A stretch of 46,481 bases of DNA from Ophioceras dolichostomum (GCA_003049485.1 PYST01000305.1:1-46481); one strand, 5' to 3'. Positions 20,849 to 31,723 are shown, numbered from the stretch's first letter. Numbers and translations are program-made. Notes: a model not told the origin generated them from the letters alone.

Positions 20849-21773
20849 ACTGATGATCTTTTGTGCCTGGCTGGGTGCGGCCTCATAAAGGCAGAATAAG
20901 GTCGGCAAAGCAAGGGCTTTCTACGTCAGCAGAAGAAGTCTGGAGGATAATCCCGAGACGATGAACAAATTGGAAACATAGGAGCGTTTTGGCCCGATAT
21001 GAGAGGAGCACAGGAGTAATAAATTCTCGGTAGTTTCCCCTCTTTCCCGCCCCTCCCGAGGCCCTGGTTTTGAACCCTTCTTGATAGCAACCGCGCCGCA
21101 TGTGAAAGTGAATTGTGATCCTTACCACGTCTGCACGGCACTGGCGTAGAGGTTGCTGAAGGAGCTTGACTCCTGAAGATGCCTTGCGGCCACACCACTT
21201 GCGAAAGACGTGTGCGCTTGTATTGTTCGATCAGGTTCATTTAGCCCAGCTTTAGAGAGATTTGGGCGTAACACGACAGACGCCCAAATAAAAGGAGACT
21301 GTTGTTGGAGTTTCAAATGATTTGCTTTGCCGCACGCACGCATGAACTGCGGGAACTATTGCGAATCAATATCAAGTCGGCTGGACGAATCAGAGAAGCA
21401 AACATGAACCCACGCCGCTGGATAGCATCGCGTCCTCTTCGCCCCCACGTCTCGTCACGTACGAATACAGACGACGTGATCACATTTTGGCGATACCCCA
21501 TTCGAGAATTTGGAAGGGTGTGAAGGGTGGTATCCTTCGGCCTTTGTGTGGTGAAAGGGTGGTGTCGTGGCAAGAGACAAGAAAACCGGCCATCATCAGA
21601 CCAAAAACAAAAACACCGGGTGCAAAGAGCTAGTCGAAAGCAAATAACACAAGGCCACAAGACCAAGCTGACGGATGTTAATAACCTAATAGAAAAATAC
21701 ACCCTTAAAAGTAGGCGAGGAAGCAAGGCAAAAGACTCAGTACCTACCTATCGTAGGCCGCCTATCTAAATCA
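20849..21773. other. intergenic
   Basis: No gene is supported. A TACCTACC...GTAGG cluster at 21741-21757 lies 17 bp 3' of the minus-strand GH47 gene. Confidence 0.5.
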
Positions 21774-23837
21774 TCACCACGGCATCCTTAAAGGATGCGC
21801 TTCAGTGTTGAGCACGTACTCATCCAAGCTCACCACGTCGGGCTCCGAGAAGAGCAGATAAAAATACTTCAGCGTCTCCGCGAGCCAAAAGCTCTCCATC
21901 CGGTCGGTCAGCCCGGCCCGCGGGTACTCGGCCGTGCAGTCCGCCAGCCCGGAGTGGGCGATGTCGGTCTGCGTGAGCGAGGTGATGGTCTCGAACATGC
22001 GCCACCCGCGCTCGCGGAGCGACTCGTCGCCTGTCAGTCGGTACAGTACGAACACGCTCTCGATGGCCTCGGGCCGGAGCAAGTACCGGCTGTCCTCGAT
22101 CTTCACGACGCCTGGCCAGAGACGCGGCTCGGGCGCCAGATCGCCGGCAGTGGCGGCGTGGGGGTCGAGATGGCGGTCGTCGTCGTCGGCGGTTAGGGTC
22201 TTGTCGGGTCGCTCCTCCTCCTCCTCCTCCTCCTCGGCAGCAGCAGCGGCGGTGTGCTCCTCCCACACGCACTCGTCATCAGCACTAGACTCGCACCGAG
22301 TCGTGATCATCTCCTCGGGCATGATCCCCGCCGGACTCTCCTCGTACCCCCACAAACACCCGCCCACCAGCCTTCGCGCCACGTCCAGCTCTGCCTCCGG
22401 CAGCCCGAACGTGCGCGCCGCCAGCGCCACCATCCCGCCCGCGAAGCAGCCGAGGTGCTGCGCGCGCGGCTTCGTCTCGGTCTTCCACGACTCGCTGACC
22501 TTGCGGTATGCCGGCGCCAAAGCGTCGCCGGCCAGAAGCACGTCCGGGTTACCTGGCGCGCGCGGCCGGTAGAAGATGCGCCGCTTCATCGCCGACAGGG
22601 CCTTGGCGTACATCTTGCGGTACGTTTGCGCGGCGGGGTTGTTGGTGTCGCCGCCGATGAGCAGGTACGTCTTCGGCAGGTACTCGTACAGGCTGTCCGC
22701 CATCCCGCCGAGCGTGAAGGATCCGTGCGCAGTTAGCGTCGCCGTGCGCGCGTCGACCACTGTTGGCCACAGGCCCGGGAGGCGCGTCGAGTCTTGCTGG
22801 TGCGCGAAGAGCTCCATCACACGCTGCACCGCGTCGAAGTACCGTGGGTCACCCGAGATCTGGCTCAGACGCGCGAACTCGAGCGTCAGCGAGCCCAGCT
22901 CGGCCACGACCGTCGATGCGCTCGGCAGCATCGTGTCGCCGGGCGGGGTGGGAGGGGGCTCGATGCCAAGGCTGATGGCGGCCGTGCGGTTCAGCTGCCA
23001 CTCGCGCACGCGGCGCAGGTTCCAGTGCGTGATGGGCAGGTGGTTGGGCGTGTCGAAGGCGAGCATCAGCATGTCGCCCACCTCGACCGCTTTGCGCACG
23101 AGCAGCTCCGCGTGTCTGTAGCCGGGGCCGAGGCCGGTGATGTCGTACGCTGCGAGGAGCCCGCCGAGGAACCGGATCGTGGTCTCGAACACGTTTATCT
23201 CCGCGATGCTGCTGCGCGTAAAGTCGATGTCGCCGACGGCGAGCACGGCCGCGTCGAACTCGGAGTGCAGCCCCATAATCCACAGCGTGTCGAGCGAGTC
23301 GACCAGCGTGGCGCCCCAGCCGCCGAACGCGTTGAGCCGCATGCCGCTCACGGGCCGCACCTCGTCGTACGTCCACGCGTTGTCCTTGTAGCCCCGCCAG
23401 GCGTGCGTGAAGTTGTTCTTGATGAGCGCGAGGCGCGTCTGGCGCAGGCTGAGCGCCCCGGTGGTTTCTTGCTGGTGATGTTTGGAGGCGGCGGCAGCGA
23501 TGAAGTCATACTGGATCTTTGGGTGCGTTCGGTGGTTGCCGCCGCCGCCCCCTAGTCTGGAATCGCCGCCGGCGAGTGGGACTGGCAGCGGCTGAAGGGA
23601 TTCCTGAGGTATAGGGTGCTGCAGTGGTACATCCCTCCAACGGAACCCTCCGTCACGTTGGGCTGGATTCCAGGTTATGGGGGACTCGCCAACACCCGCA
23701 GGAGGGCTCAGAGAGGCCGGGGGATGCCATGCCCTCGGCCAATGAACCCATGTGTAGAAGAGAATAAGGAATGAGACGATAGATATCAGGACGCTCCTTG
23801 ATCGCCAGAAGAATCTATGAGAGAATATTCTTGCCAT
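21774..23837 (-). CDS. class I alpha-1,2-mannosidase (GH47)
   Basis: Intronless 687-aa type II membrane enzyme that trims alpha-1,2-linked mannose from N-glycans in the ER or Golgi. ATG 23837 is chosen over upstream non-ATG codons. It gives a short basic cytoplasmic end, a signal anchor (about 15-33, SVLISIVSFLILFYTWVHW) and a Pro/Gly-rich stem (about 34-105). GH47 motifs in order are GWGATLVDSLDTLWIMGL (173-190), the GGMADSLYEYLPK block, LGCFAGGMVALAARTFG, LLRPEAIESVFVLYRLTGD, DRMESFWLAETLKYFYLLF and the calcium-binding terminal NTEAHPL (677-683). An acidic insertion (poly-Ala then eight Glu, coded by a CTC repeat near 22209-22235) lies between conserved blocks. The catalytic domain appears complete. 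Confidence 0.94.
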   Translation of the reverse strand: MARIFSHRFFWRSRSVLISIVSFLILFYTWVHWPRAWHPPASLSPPAGVGESPITWNPAQRDGGFRWRDVPLQHPIPQESLQPLPVPLAGGDSRLGGGGGNHRTHPKIQYDFIAAAASKHHQQETTGALSLRQTRLALIKNNFTHAWRGYKDNAWTYDEVRPVSGMRLNAFGGWGATLVDSLDTLWIMGLHSEFDAAVLAVGDIDFTRSSIAEINVFETTIRFLGGLLAAYDITGLGPGYRHAELLVRKAVEVGDMLMLAFDTPNHLPITHWNLRRVREWQLNRTAAISLGIEPPPTPPGDTMLPSASTVVAELGSLTLEFARLSQISGDPRYFDAVQRVMELFAHQQDSTRLPGLWPTVVDARTATLTAHGSFTLGGMADSLYEYLPKTYLLIGGDTNNPAAQTYRKMYAKALSAMKRRIFYRPRAPGNPDVLLAGDALAPAYRKVSESWKTETKPRAQHLGCFAGGMVALAARTFGLPEAELDVARRLVGGCLWGYEESPAGIMPEEMITTRCESSADDECVWEEHTAAAAAEEEEEEEERPDKTLTADDDDRHLDPHAATAGDLAPEPRLWPGVVKIEDSRYLLRPEAIESVFVLYRLTGDESLRERGWRMFETITSLTQTDIAHSGLADCTAEYPRAGLTDRMESFWLAETLKYFYLLFSEPDVVSLDEYVLNTEAHPLRMPW

Positions 23838-24808
23838 ATCTAGTTGAGTCGTGACACGGAGGCCTTGGAGAGACCGATTGAGAAACCGTGAACCGAGAAC
23901 CAAGGACCGTGCAATAGGGATAGGGGTTAGGGCAACAAGGCACGGAAGGCATCAAACGATGACGAGACCGTTGGGAAGCTGGCAGAGACGGGTGATCCCG
24001 AGCACCAAGGTACAAAAAATAGGACGGGAGCGGGAGAAGTCCAGACTTTGATGAAGCAGGACAGAGGTTTAAGATCGCGGAACACGCAAGTGGTCGAAGA
24101 GAGGTCGAAGTGAAACATCAAAAAAGGGAGAGCAAAGCAAAACTGCGAAATGCGAATCAACCTACTGCTACCTACAGTTAAGATCCTGTGGCATTCCGTG
24201 GCATCTGCCGCATTTGCGGCAGGTATGTGGCAGGTGTGTGTGTCTTGGATGTAAAGACTTGCCTGGGGCAGGGCCAAGTGTTTGGTGACGAATAGAGTCG
24301 TTCCTGGTCAGGGACAGCCTGACATGCGCATCATACATCCACTAGGATGAGCAGCCTCCATGGGGTTCTGCCAAAACAAAGGAAAGTTTGAGGGGTGGAA
24401 ACAAGCGAAAGGTAAACCAAACCCAGCAAGAGACAAACACAAAAAGAGGAAGAAAACATACAACACCGAGGATTCGCTGGTGGTCACCCACCCAACTACT
24501 AGTTCAGCCCTCACTGGTTTAACTAGGGGAGAGCGGACGGGATCCCGTGTATTCCAGTGGGTATGGTCGTATGTGCTTGTTAGCACCGGAAGGATTGATA
24601 ATATTCCCCTCAGCACAGCGAGTAGTTGCGTCCATCCTGTAGTGCTGTGTTGTCAAAGTTTTTGGGTTTTGAGGAAGCATGATGGTGGATGATGTTAGGG
24701 GCGGCACCCAGCCGTAGCTTATCGCTATCGCACGTGCTACCCGCCAAAACGCTCCCTCCGAAAGTCAACAAACGGCCACAGCGATTAGACTCTGTTGAAA
24801 CAACATCA
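23838..24808. other. divergent intergenic region
   Basis: No gene is supported. It separates the minus-strand GH47 gene from the plus-strand rhodanese gene and should contain both promoters. Confidence 0.45.
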
Positions 24809-25523
24809 ATGCTCCCAACCCTCTTCCGCCAGCAATTCCACAAAGCCACGACGAAGAAGGCCGTATTAGGAATGGCGACGATCGGGACGCTCGAGCGCAT
24901 CTCGGCGAGGAAGTTGCGCGACCTGCTTTTGGGGAAGGCGGAAGAGGAGACCCCCGCCGCTGGTGGTGGCGTCGCGGTGATCGATGTTCGCGATGACGGT
25001 TCGTCCGCTTTGACCACCTCTTCTTCTCCTCTCCAGTCACTTACTGGTTGGCTGTCAAGCAAAGTCAATGAGGATGATGTTAAACAACTGACTTCGCGTA
25101 CGCGTCCCAGATTACATCGGCGGGCACATCAAAGGCGCGCGCAACTTCCCCTCGCAGACCCTCGACGCGACCCTCCCGACCCTCGTGCGCCAGCTCCAAG
25201 ACGAGCCGATCGTCGTATTCCATTGCGCCCTTTCCCAGCAGCGAGGGCCGGGCGCAGCGCTGAGGTATTTGCGCGAGAGGGAACGGGTTTTGGCGAGAGA
25301 GAAGAAAAAGGCGGCCTCGAAGAAGTCGGCGGATGGCGCTGCTACTTCGGCGGTGGATGGCGCTGGGGCTGACGCCGAAGCCGAAGTCGAAGCCGGTCTG
25401 GTAGCGCAGAAGGTCTTCGTCCTAGACAGGGGGTTTGTGGGATGGCAGGAGCTATATGGCGAGGACGAAACGCTGACGGAGGGGTATCGGAGGGAGTTGT
25501 GGAAAGATGGTTATTGGGGTTGA
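24809..25523 (+). CDS. rhodanese/Cdc25-like phosphatase or arsenate reductase
   Basis: Exons 24809-24998 and 25111-25523 give 200 aa. The 112-nt intron has an unusual GTTCGT donor, an ACTGACT branch-like site and a CCCAG acceptor; joining yields VIDVRDDDYIGGHIKGA, the classic rhodanese substrate-entry block. The active-site loop HCALSQQRG is a C-X5-R motif, as in Cdc25, yeast Ych1 and Acr2-type arsenate reductases; it uses Gln-Gln before the Arg. A Lys/Ala/Asp/Glu-rich insertion follows (about residues 120-150), then VFVLDRGFVGWQELYG and a C-terminal WKDGYWG. A later ATG at 24872 would give 179 aa without an N-terminal stretch rich in Lys, Arg and Gln that could be a mitochondrial leader. Substrate (arsenate or phosphotyrosine) is unknown. 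Confidence 0.85.
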
Positions 25524-26035
25524 GCGACGCGACGCGACGAAGTTAGCAAGCTCAGGAGCAAATTCTGGATGGGTTAACTCCCCGCCGCCACCACCATCCC
25601 CGGCCAGCAGGCCATCGCCAGCCAAGTCGGCCGGTCAAATGCGCCGTCCTCGCCAAGTAGCCTGGCGATCCAACCGAACCCATCGGCTGGATCGTTTGCG
25701 GCTATTCCATGGCCCTACCCAGTTGCGGAGTCTGTGTCGCGACGATCCAGCCATCATAGGCACCGTCAGTGGCCGTCGGGGAGACGCGTTGGTGCGCCTT
25801 GGAGCCTGAAGCAGGAAGAGAAGATATCACCGCTACTGTACCTTTCAGGAAAAGCAATTAGAATGCCTTTGAGCCCCTGTATTTACGTCCCATTAGCAAG
25901 TGTTCAAAGTCCAATGTGGTGGTGTTTGGACGCACAACGAGTGGTGAATGCGTTGTATCCACAGATTACGACCACCCCGCAGCAAATTGTGATCATATAC
26001 CCCACCATGCGAATGACTGCCCAACAAATCAATGG
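25524..26035. other. intergenic
   Basis: No gene is seen between the rhodanese gene and the tRNA gene. Confidence 0.5.
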
Positions 26036-26137
26036 GGCAAGATGGCCGAGCGGTCTAAGGCGCTAGCTTCAGGAGATTTCACGGTCAAATGTCTGCTAGT
26101 CAAGAAATTGGCGTGGGTTCGAATCCCACTCTTGTCA
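26036..26137 (+). tRNA. tRNA-Leu (anticodon CAG) with intron
   Basis: Acceptor stem GGCAAGA (26036-26042) pairs with TCTTGTC (26130-26136), discriminator A at 26137. The D-arm contains TGGCCGAGCGGTCTAAGGC (box A), the T-arm GTGGGTTCGAATCCCAC (box B). The anticodon stem CTAGC/GCTAG encloses TTCAGG, then an intron of about 20 nt (26074-26093), then T, giving loop TTCAGGT with anticodon CAG. A long variable region (TCAAGAAATTGGC) fits class II tRNA-Leu. CCA is not encoded. Confidence 0.92.
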
Positions 26138-26141
26138 TCAC

Positions 26142-26146
26142 TTTTT
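26142..26146 (+). terminator. RNA polymerase III terminator
   Basis: Five T residues follow the tRNA-Leu gene by 4 nt, with a second T5 run about 5 nt further on. This is the usual Pol III stop signal. Confidence 0.7.
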
Positions 26147-26368
26147 CGATTTTTCGATGTTCTTTCGTCTTTGCCCCTGTTGGCCTCGGTATCTCTCTTG
26201 TAAGAACTCTTGGCTCCTTTTTTATAACCCGCGACAGACTCTCTGCTCACATATAGTGGATGCGTTATCTACGAATGATTCCTTTCCTTCCATGGGAGTC
26301 TCAAACGCCCAAACTGCACCGTCTGATGATAAAGCTTTCGAGGTGTTTAAAATCACACGGAGCACCAT

Positions 26369-27001
26369 CTAGTCCCTCCTCCATGCTGACCGTGGATAGC
26401 CCTCTGGCCTGTAACCCGCAGAGCCTTCCGTCCTGTAGCCTCCCTCCGCATGGCTGTGCAATCGTGGTAGATGAATCGATCCGGAAGTGACCCTTGACCA
26501 TAACCCCAGCTCGTGCGGCTGCCCATTTGCGTCCCCGGGCGTGTTCGCGGTCCCGTTCGTATTTGGACCAGGCTGGCCGAATTGTTCGCCGTGGTGATGC
26601 GCCGAGAAGCAACTCCAGGTGGGCCAAGAAGGCCGCCAAGAAGACCACGGCCAGGCCGGCCAAGTCGAAGTTGAGTTCAAGCTTCCCCCCGCTGGGCTGC
26701 TATGGCCGCTGGCGGCCCACCGCCGGCGGAAGAACAGCAAGACGAGGAAAAGCAGAGCAATAGCGAAGAAAATGGCGCCGAAGATGAGGCATGTTTTAGT
26801 CAGCGTGAAGTTGTCGACGTTCCAGCCGAGCACCCACCCGCAGTGTACGTGCGAGAAGCGACCCCGGAAGGAATCGGGCAGGGAACAGAAGCCGCCGTTG
26901 AGGCTCTGTATATAGATCTTGAGACTATCGGTGTAGAAGACCGTATCGTGGGTGAACCCGGGGATGTAGATCGGGTAGGGCGGTGGGTTGATGATCGGCG
27001 C
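26369..27001 (-). CDS. unidentified membrane protein, incomplete and with conflicting frames
   Basis: An exon starting after a GCCAG acceptor (27001) encodes an extracellular-looking segment (INPPPYPIYIPGFTHDT, FCSLPDSFRGRFSHVHCGW) and a transmembrane helix (LIFGAIFFAIALLFLVLLFF) followed by RRR. After a G6 run near 26686-26691 this frame becomes Trp-rich and implausible, while the next frame encodes another hydrophobic block (LAGLAVVFLAAFLAHLELLLG). The C-terminal part in the first frame (GYRTEGSAGYRPEGYP) again looks like real protein and ends at 26369. Two compensating indels, sequence errors or decay could explain this. A 5' exon is needed upstream (a possible GTATGG donor lies near 27093) but could not be fixed. 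No family was recognised. Confidence 0.45.
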   Translation of the reverse strand, partial: APIINPPPYPIYIPGFTHDTVFYTDSLKIYIQSLNGGFCSLPDSFRGRFSHVHCGWVLGWNVDNFTLTKTCLIFGAIFFAIALLFLVLLFFRRRWAASGHSSPAGGSLNSTSTWPAWPWSSWRPSWPTWSCFSAHHHGEQFGQPGPNTNGTANTPGDANGQPHELGLWSRVTSGSIHLPRLHSHAEGGYRTEGSAGYRPEGYPRSAWRRD

Positions 27002-27093
27002 CTGGCAAGGATCACCAATTCCCCATCACTCATGTCAGCATCGCAGTGTCCTAGGTACAGTTAAAGGCCAAAAAAGTATTCAACACCCATACC

Positions 27094-27742
27094 ATGTTTA
27101 CAACTGGCGATATCTCCGCTACTACGGCTGCCAGAGTCTTCGCGCGCTGGCCGGCTTTGGAGATGGGCTAGTTGGATGGCTGTTGACGTGGACGTGGACG
27201 AAGGGTGGAAGGTGATGGGGGACACGAGATGGTGTTAGGGCTTCTCCCGTGAGAAATTTAAACATGACAGAATTTGTGAGGACGCAACCCATATTTTCCG
27301 GTTCCAGCTTTTCGTTGTCTTCTGTTTTGACTCCTGACTGTAGCCGTCATGACCCACGTTAGATTGTCGTGGGATGCCACACCCGTCATGAACTGAACAA
27401 GAACTCAACGAGGACTCAACGGAGAAACGGTGACGCTTGGGATAATTACAACCCAGTACAACCCCCTCTCTCTTCTGACCTGTCTGGACTGAACCGAATC
27501 CCAACAGTCAACACAGTTCCTCTTATCACCCTGCACCCTACGCGCTTCTTCGCTCCACACAATCTAGAGCATTCCAGACCCTATCTTGCCGACCGCCAAC
27601 ACTTATTCGTGATTAAACTCTGTGGGACTGTGCCTGGTGCCTGGGCTTTCGAGGTCTCGAACAACTGACCTAGCTCCCGAGTCCGATTATCCCTCGCTCT
27701 ACCCGAGACGAACAACGCACATCTCGCACGACAATATACACC
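27094..27742. other. divergent promoter region
   Basis: This lies between the minus-strand membrane protein and the plus-strand PY-motif protein. Missing 5' exon sequence of the minus-strand gene may extend to about 27180. No other gene is seen. Confidence 0.4.
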
Positions 27743-28414
27743 ATGGCAGGGTCCCGCTTCATCCCCTTCCTCGTCGCCGTCATTGGGGGAGCTGCCCCAT
27801 CCAGGAGCGCCGCAGCCGCAGGCAAGGAGACGGGGTACCCCCCCAACTCATATTACATGATATGGCCGACCGCGATCCCTATCTTCTTCGTCGTAGGCAT
27901 GCTCTTCACCAGCTTCATCCTGCGCTCCGGCGCCCGACCTCGCTGGAAGCTGCTCGCGGACTGGAACGACCGCTCGAGGGCCTCATATGTCGTGACAGTC
28001 GGCGCCGCCCTCTTCTTCTTGTGGCCCCTTTTTTTGCTGGCGAAGCTCGTTGAGTGCGGCATCAACAAACTGCGCAGATCGACGGGGATCTGCCCCCCTC
28101 CACCATCAAACGCCGCCGCCGCCGCCGACGACAACCCGGACATCGAGGCTGGAGGTGCCGGGTTGTGCGAGCTCCCACCATACACGCCCCTTCCGTCACT
28201 ACCGCCGCGGGCTGCCTCCGGACGGAACTGCCGCGTACCCCGCGCTTCCCGGGCCCCCCATGCCCCCCGTGCCACCGACCCCACCGATCATCCGATGCTG
28301 CCGCCGGCAACCAGGCTCACCGGTCGCCTTCGCACTCCACGAGCCAGATCACCGCCGCCAAAGTACACCCGCTTGGCCAAGCCAAACGTGCCGCCCCCGA
28401 TATATACTCCATAA
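27743..28414 (+). CDS. small membrane protein with PY motifs in a Pro-rich tail
   Basis: Single-exon ORF of 223 aa with a strong start context (CACCATGGC). It has a short N-terminal hydrophobic segment, then two transmembrane segments (TAIPIFFVVGMLFTSFIL about 44-61 and VVTVGAALFFLWPLFLLAKL about 83-102). A Pro-rich cytoplasmic tail holds LPPY, PPKY and PPIY, which fit the L/PPxY motifs bound by WW domains of Rsp5/NEDD4-type ubiquitin ligases. A GCC repeat near 28112 encodes poly-Ala. In the stretch 28210-28300 an alternative frame (LPPDGTAAYPALPG) also looks protein-like, so a local frameshift cannot be excluded. The family was not recognised; a role as a trafficking adaptor is only inferred. 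Confidence 0.6.
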   Translation: MAGSRFIPFLVAVIGGAAPSRSAAAAGKETGYPPNSYYMIWPTAIPIFFVVGMLFTSFILRSGARPRWKLLADWNDRSRASYVVTVGAALFFLWPLFLLAKLVECGINKLRRSTGICPPPPSNAAAAADDNPDIEAGGAGLCELPPYTPLPSLPPRAASGRNCRVPRASRAPHAPRATDPTDHPMLPPATRLTGRLRTPRARSPPPKYTRLAKPNVPPPIYTP

Positions 28415-28941
28415 GGTCATTGATGCCCCTGGTATAACGACATATTACCATCCAATTCAGTTCGTTAGCGTTGGCAGAATTTAGCATGCGTGGATATAGA
28501 GGAAGATGTGGTAGAGGGAAGAGAGCGAAGTAGTATTAGCTGTGGCCTTTGACCGCAGACCGCAAGCGTTGCCGCAGGCCAAGGAAGGGTGGCCGACGGC
28601 AGGTATCTGACGAAGGGGAAAGAAGCATCTAATGGGTATGGAGTAGGTTTTGTTTTGCTTTGACACACCACTGCAACGTGTCCAGACATCAACCAACAAC
28701 ACTCCAGACAAATAGACAAACAATTTCCAAAACCGCTTTCTGGTAAAGTTGACCACCTCTATGATGTAACCATGCCGCAAAGCTAGGGCGAGCCGTCCGC
28801 TGATGACTACATAGACAGAGGAGTGACACGGACATGAGAGTGCAGAGACGACAGCGACGATGCTGCCTACCACCACCGAGAAGGACCGAAGAAATCATCA
28901 CACACACAGCACAACACACAAAACAGCAGCAGCCATCCTAT
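28415..28941. other. convergent intergenic region
   Basis: No gene is supported. It contains the 3' ends of the PY-motif gene and of the siderophore transporter. Confidence 0.5.
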
Positions 28942-30870
28942 CTACCACACGTTGCCCTTGGTCTGCGGGCCACGCTCCTTCTCGACCTGCTTGACGTTGA
29001 GGTTCTTCCAAACCAGAATGGAGATCAGCACGAACGGCGTGAACGCGCAGCCGGCAATGACCATCTTGTGCTGTACGTCAGCGTAAGCCCTGATGACGGC
29101 GTCGCGCATCTCGCCAGTGAGCTCCGTCTGCACCGACAGATCGCCGTAGATGGTGGCGGCCTGATCCTTTGCGTCATCAGGCAGAAACTCGTAGATCTTG
29201 TAGGGCAGTGTGTTGACCCAGATGCCCGCCGAGATGGCCATGCCGATGGCGGCGCCGATGCCACCGAACATGGAGTGCAGCGCCAGGCCGACGGCGACCT
29301 CGTTGTGGCCCACGACGGTCATGATGGCGATCTGCGACGCGAGCACCAGGATGCCGGAGCCGATCCCGTTGAACGCCTGGCACATGACCAAAAGCCCGAT
29401 GTGCGTCTCGGGCTTGCGGAACTCGACCAGCAGAGCCACGCCCAGGATGATGAACGGGATCGACGCCATGCCGACCCACTTGTAGTTGCCCCAATACCGG
29501 ATGGCGAGGCCGACGAACGGCATGATGAACGACGAGACGAGCGAGAACGAGTTGACGATGTAGTTCGCGTTGTCGATCGCCTGGTAGTTGGCCACCTGCA
29601 GGAACGAGCCGTAGTAGATGTCCCAGGCGAAGATGGACGCGTACATGAGGCCATGCGCGAGACAGGAGCCCAGGATCGTCCGGTCCGTGAGGTACTCCCA
29701 GGGGAAGAAGGGGACGGGCGTGAAGTACCGCTCCCACACCACGAAAGCGGCGAGGCTGATGGGGCCTAGTACGAACATGGCGATGATGCCACCGTTGGCC
29801 CACTCGCCGGGCAGGATCGAGTTGAGCGAGAAGGGCAGCAGCAGCAGCGACCAGCCGACGGTGACGAGGAACAGGCCGACCACGTCGAACTGGATGAAGT
29901 AGTACTTGGTCGACTCCCACACCGTGCGGTTGGACTTGGGGCGCAGCATGCCCGCCTTCTTGGCCTTGTGCTCGTAGTACTTGAACACGCCGACGTTGGG
30001 CGCCGCCATGCCGATCAGGATGATGGCGAACGCGCCGAAGGCCCACCGGAACGAGGACTCGTAGTAGAACCGCGAGGCGATGTTGGGGCCCGCCCAGTAG
30101 ACGATGATGGTGGGCGTAGAGTTGAAGCCGAACATGATCATCCGGTTCTTGAGGGAAGTCATGTCGGCGAGCGCGATGGAGATGATATACAGCAGACCGA
30201 TGCGACCCACCCAGTAGAGCACCTGCGCGGCCGCGTAGGTCTCGACGTTCTGGCAGGCCGCCTTCATGATCATGCCGAGCACGATGAGAAGGGTCGTGCC
30301 GATCATGCCCCAGGTCCGGCCCCAGATGTTGATGATCTTGGCGATGGTCAGGTTGCAGACGCCGCCCAGGATGGTCGACACGATGCTGACGGTTCCGAGG
30401 AGGCCGTGCGAGCCAAAGGCGGAGGTCACGTAGGGGGAGAGGGTGCCCTCGACTGAGACGAGGAGGGACTCGACGACCGTGAGGACGTAGAGGCTGTTTT
30501 TTTAAGGGTTTGTTTTTCTGGTTAGTAGTTGCTCATTATCAGTGCTCAGGGTAGGGATAGTCGAGTGAAGCGAAGTCCCAAAGACTTACAGGACGAAAGT
30601 GATCCACAGCACCTTCTTGCTCCAGAGCTGCGTGACGGCCTCGACGGCGACGACACCGTCCTGCTTCAGCTCGGAGCCAGAGTCACCAGCGCGATCATTA
30701 GCGCCGTCGTTGCTGGAGTTGGCGTGCTTCTCGAGGTCCTCGGTGTGGCTGCCTGCCTCCTTGTTGTTGCTCGGGTAGCCGGCGGTCGCGTTGTACACGC
30801 CCTCAGCCGTGGTCACGGTGGAGTGGCCGATGGGCATGCCGGAGCCGCCTGGGTTTGTATCAACTGCCAT
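28942..30870 (-). CDS. MFS siderophore-iron transporter (SIT/ARN family)
   Basis: Exons 30590-30870 and 28942-30493 (96-nt intron, GTAAGT donor, ACAG acceptor, phase 2) give 610 aa. A hydrophilic cytoplasmic N-terminus of about 75 aa (Asn/Ser/Asp-rich) precedes a multi-pass major-facilitator core of about 14 helices. Family features include LYVLTVVESLLVSVEGTLSPYVTSAF at the first helix region, GGVCNLTIAKIINIWGRTWG after helix 2, the long ESTKYYFIQFDVVGLFLVTVG segment, and GIGSGILVLASQIAIMTVV with HSMFGGIGAAIGMAIS. It should import ferri-siderophores across plasma or vesicle membranes by proton symport; the substrate cannot be told. GATA-type sites lie 0.85-2.3 kb upstream. Confidence 0.9.
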
Positions 30871-31723
30871 TTCCTTGGGATTTCCTGTCGATGCTGTTAT
30901 GGGAACAGAAAAGACGTGAGAAATGCTGCTCTTTCACCTAGCTTGGCCTCGCTTGGTAGTCAGATCGACACGACGATGGGCACTGCGAGCCAGCAGTCAG
31001 GCCTGACTTGGGTTCAATCAATCTCCCTTGACAAGAAGACGATGCGAGGTAGAGTGGTATCAAGAGCCAGCACGAAGCGGACGTAGATGGAACGGAAAGG
31101 AGAGGAGAGGAAGAGGGGATCAGCCCCGATGATCGGGAACGGGGAGAGGGATTTTATGTACGTCTGGGTCGGGCGGTCATGGGTGTTGAACGGCATGGGT
31201 CTTGGGTATGGCGGCTTGGGAGGAGGTGCTTGTTGACAAACGACAGGCACCACTCCTACCACCCAAGACAATACCCGAGAATGCTTGCATACTGCAGACA
31301 CAGTGCAGACGGCAGCAGTGCGACCGGAGAGCAGCGCGGGTGAGCGGGCACGACAAACCCAGGCACCGCGGGCAGCCCACCGGAGGAGGATGGTGGATCG
31401 CCTACTGTAGACCCTCGACACCCCCGCTCTGCGGGCAACTTATGTCGCAGAAACCCCCAAATGTCCCCAATATCGGCGAGAAGCTATTGTGTGCTTTGCC
31501 CACATCCCTTAGCGAACGAAAACTATTCCCGTAACATTTGGGGATGCAGAAGACGCAAGTCCTGGGCCGCTGGGCCCAGCAGGCGTTGTTTCTCTGTGTC
31601 TGTGGACTGTGGAGTGCGCATGCTTTGCTTGGGTCCTTTCATGATCATCACTCATCAGCGGGGGAGGTTCGATGTGGTACGCCTCTGTCTGTAGAGGGAA
31701 GAGGCCAATGCGTGGAGGCGGAT

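Noticed and set aside
21820..23555. Multiple long ORFs antisense to or out of frame with the GH47 gene
   Set aside because: High third-position GC produces long shadow frames; they are Arg/Ala-rich without domains.
28834..30456. Plus-strand ORFs of up to 311 codons across the siderophore transporter
   Set aside because: Asp/His/Arg-rich shadow frames of the transporter; no independent evidence.
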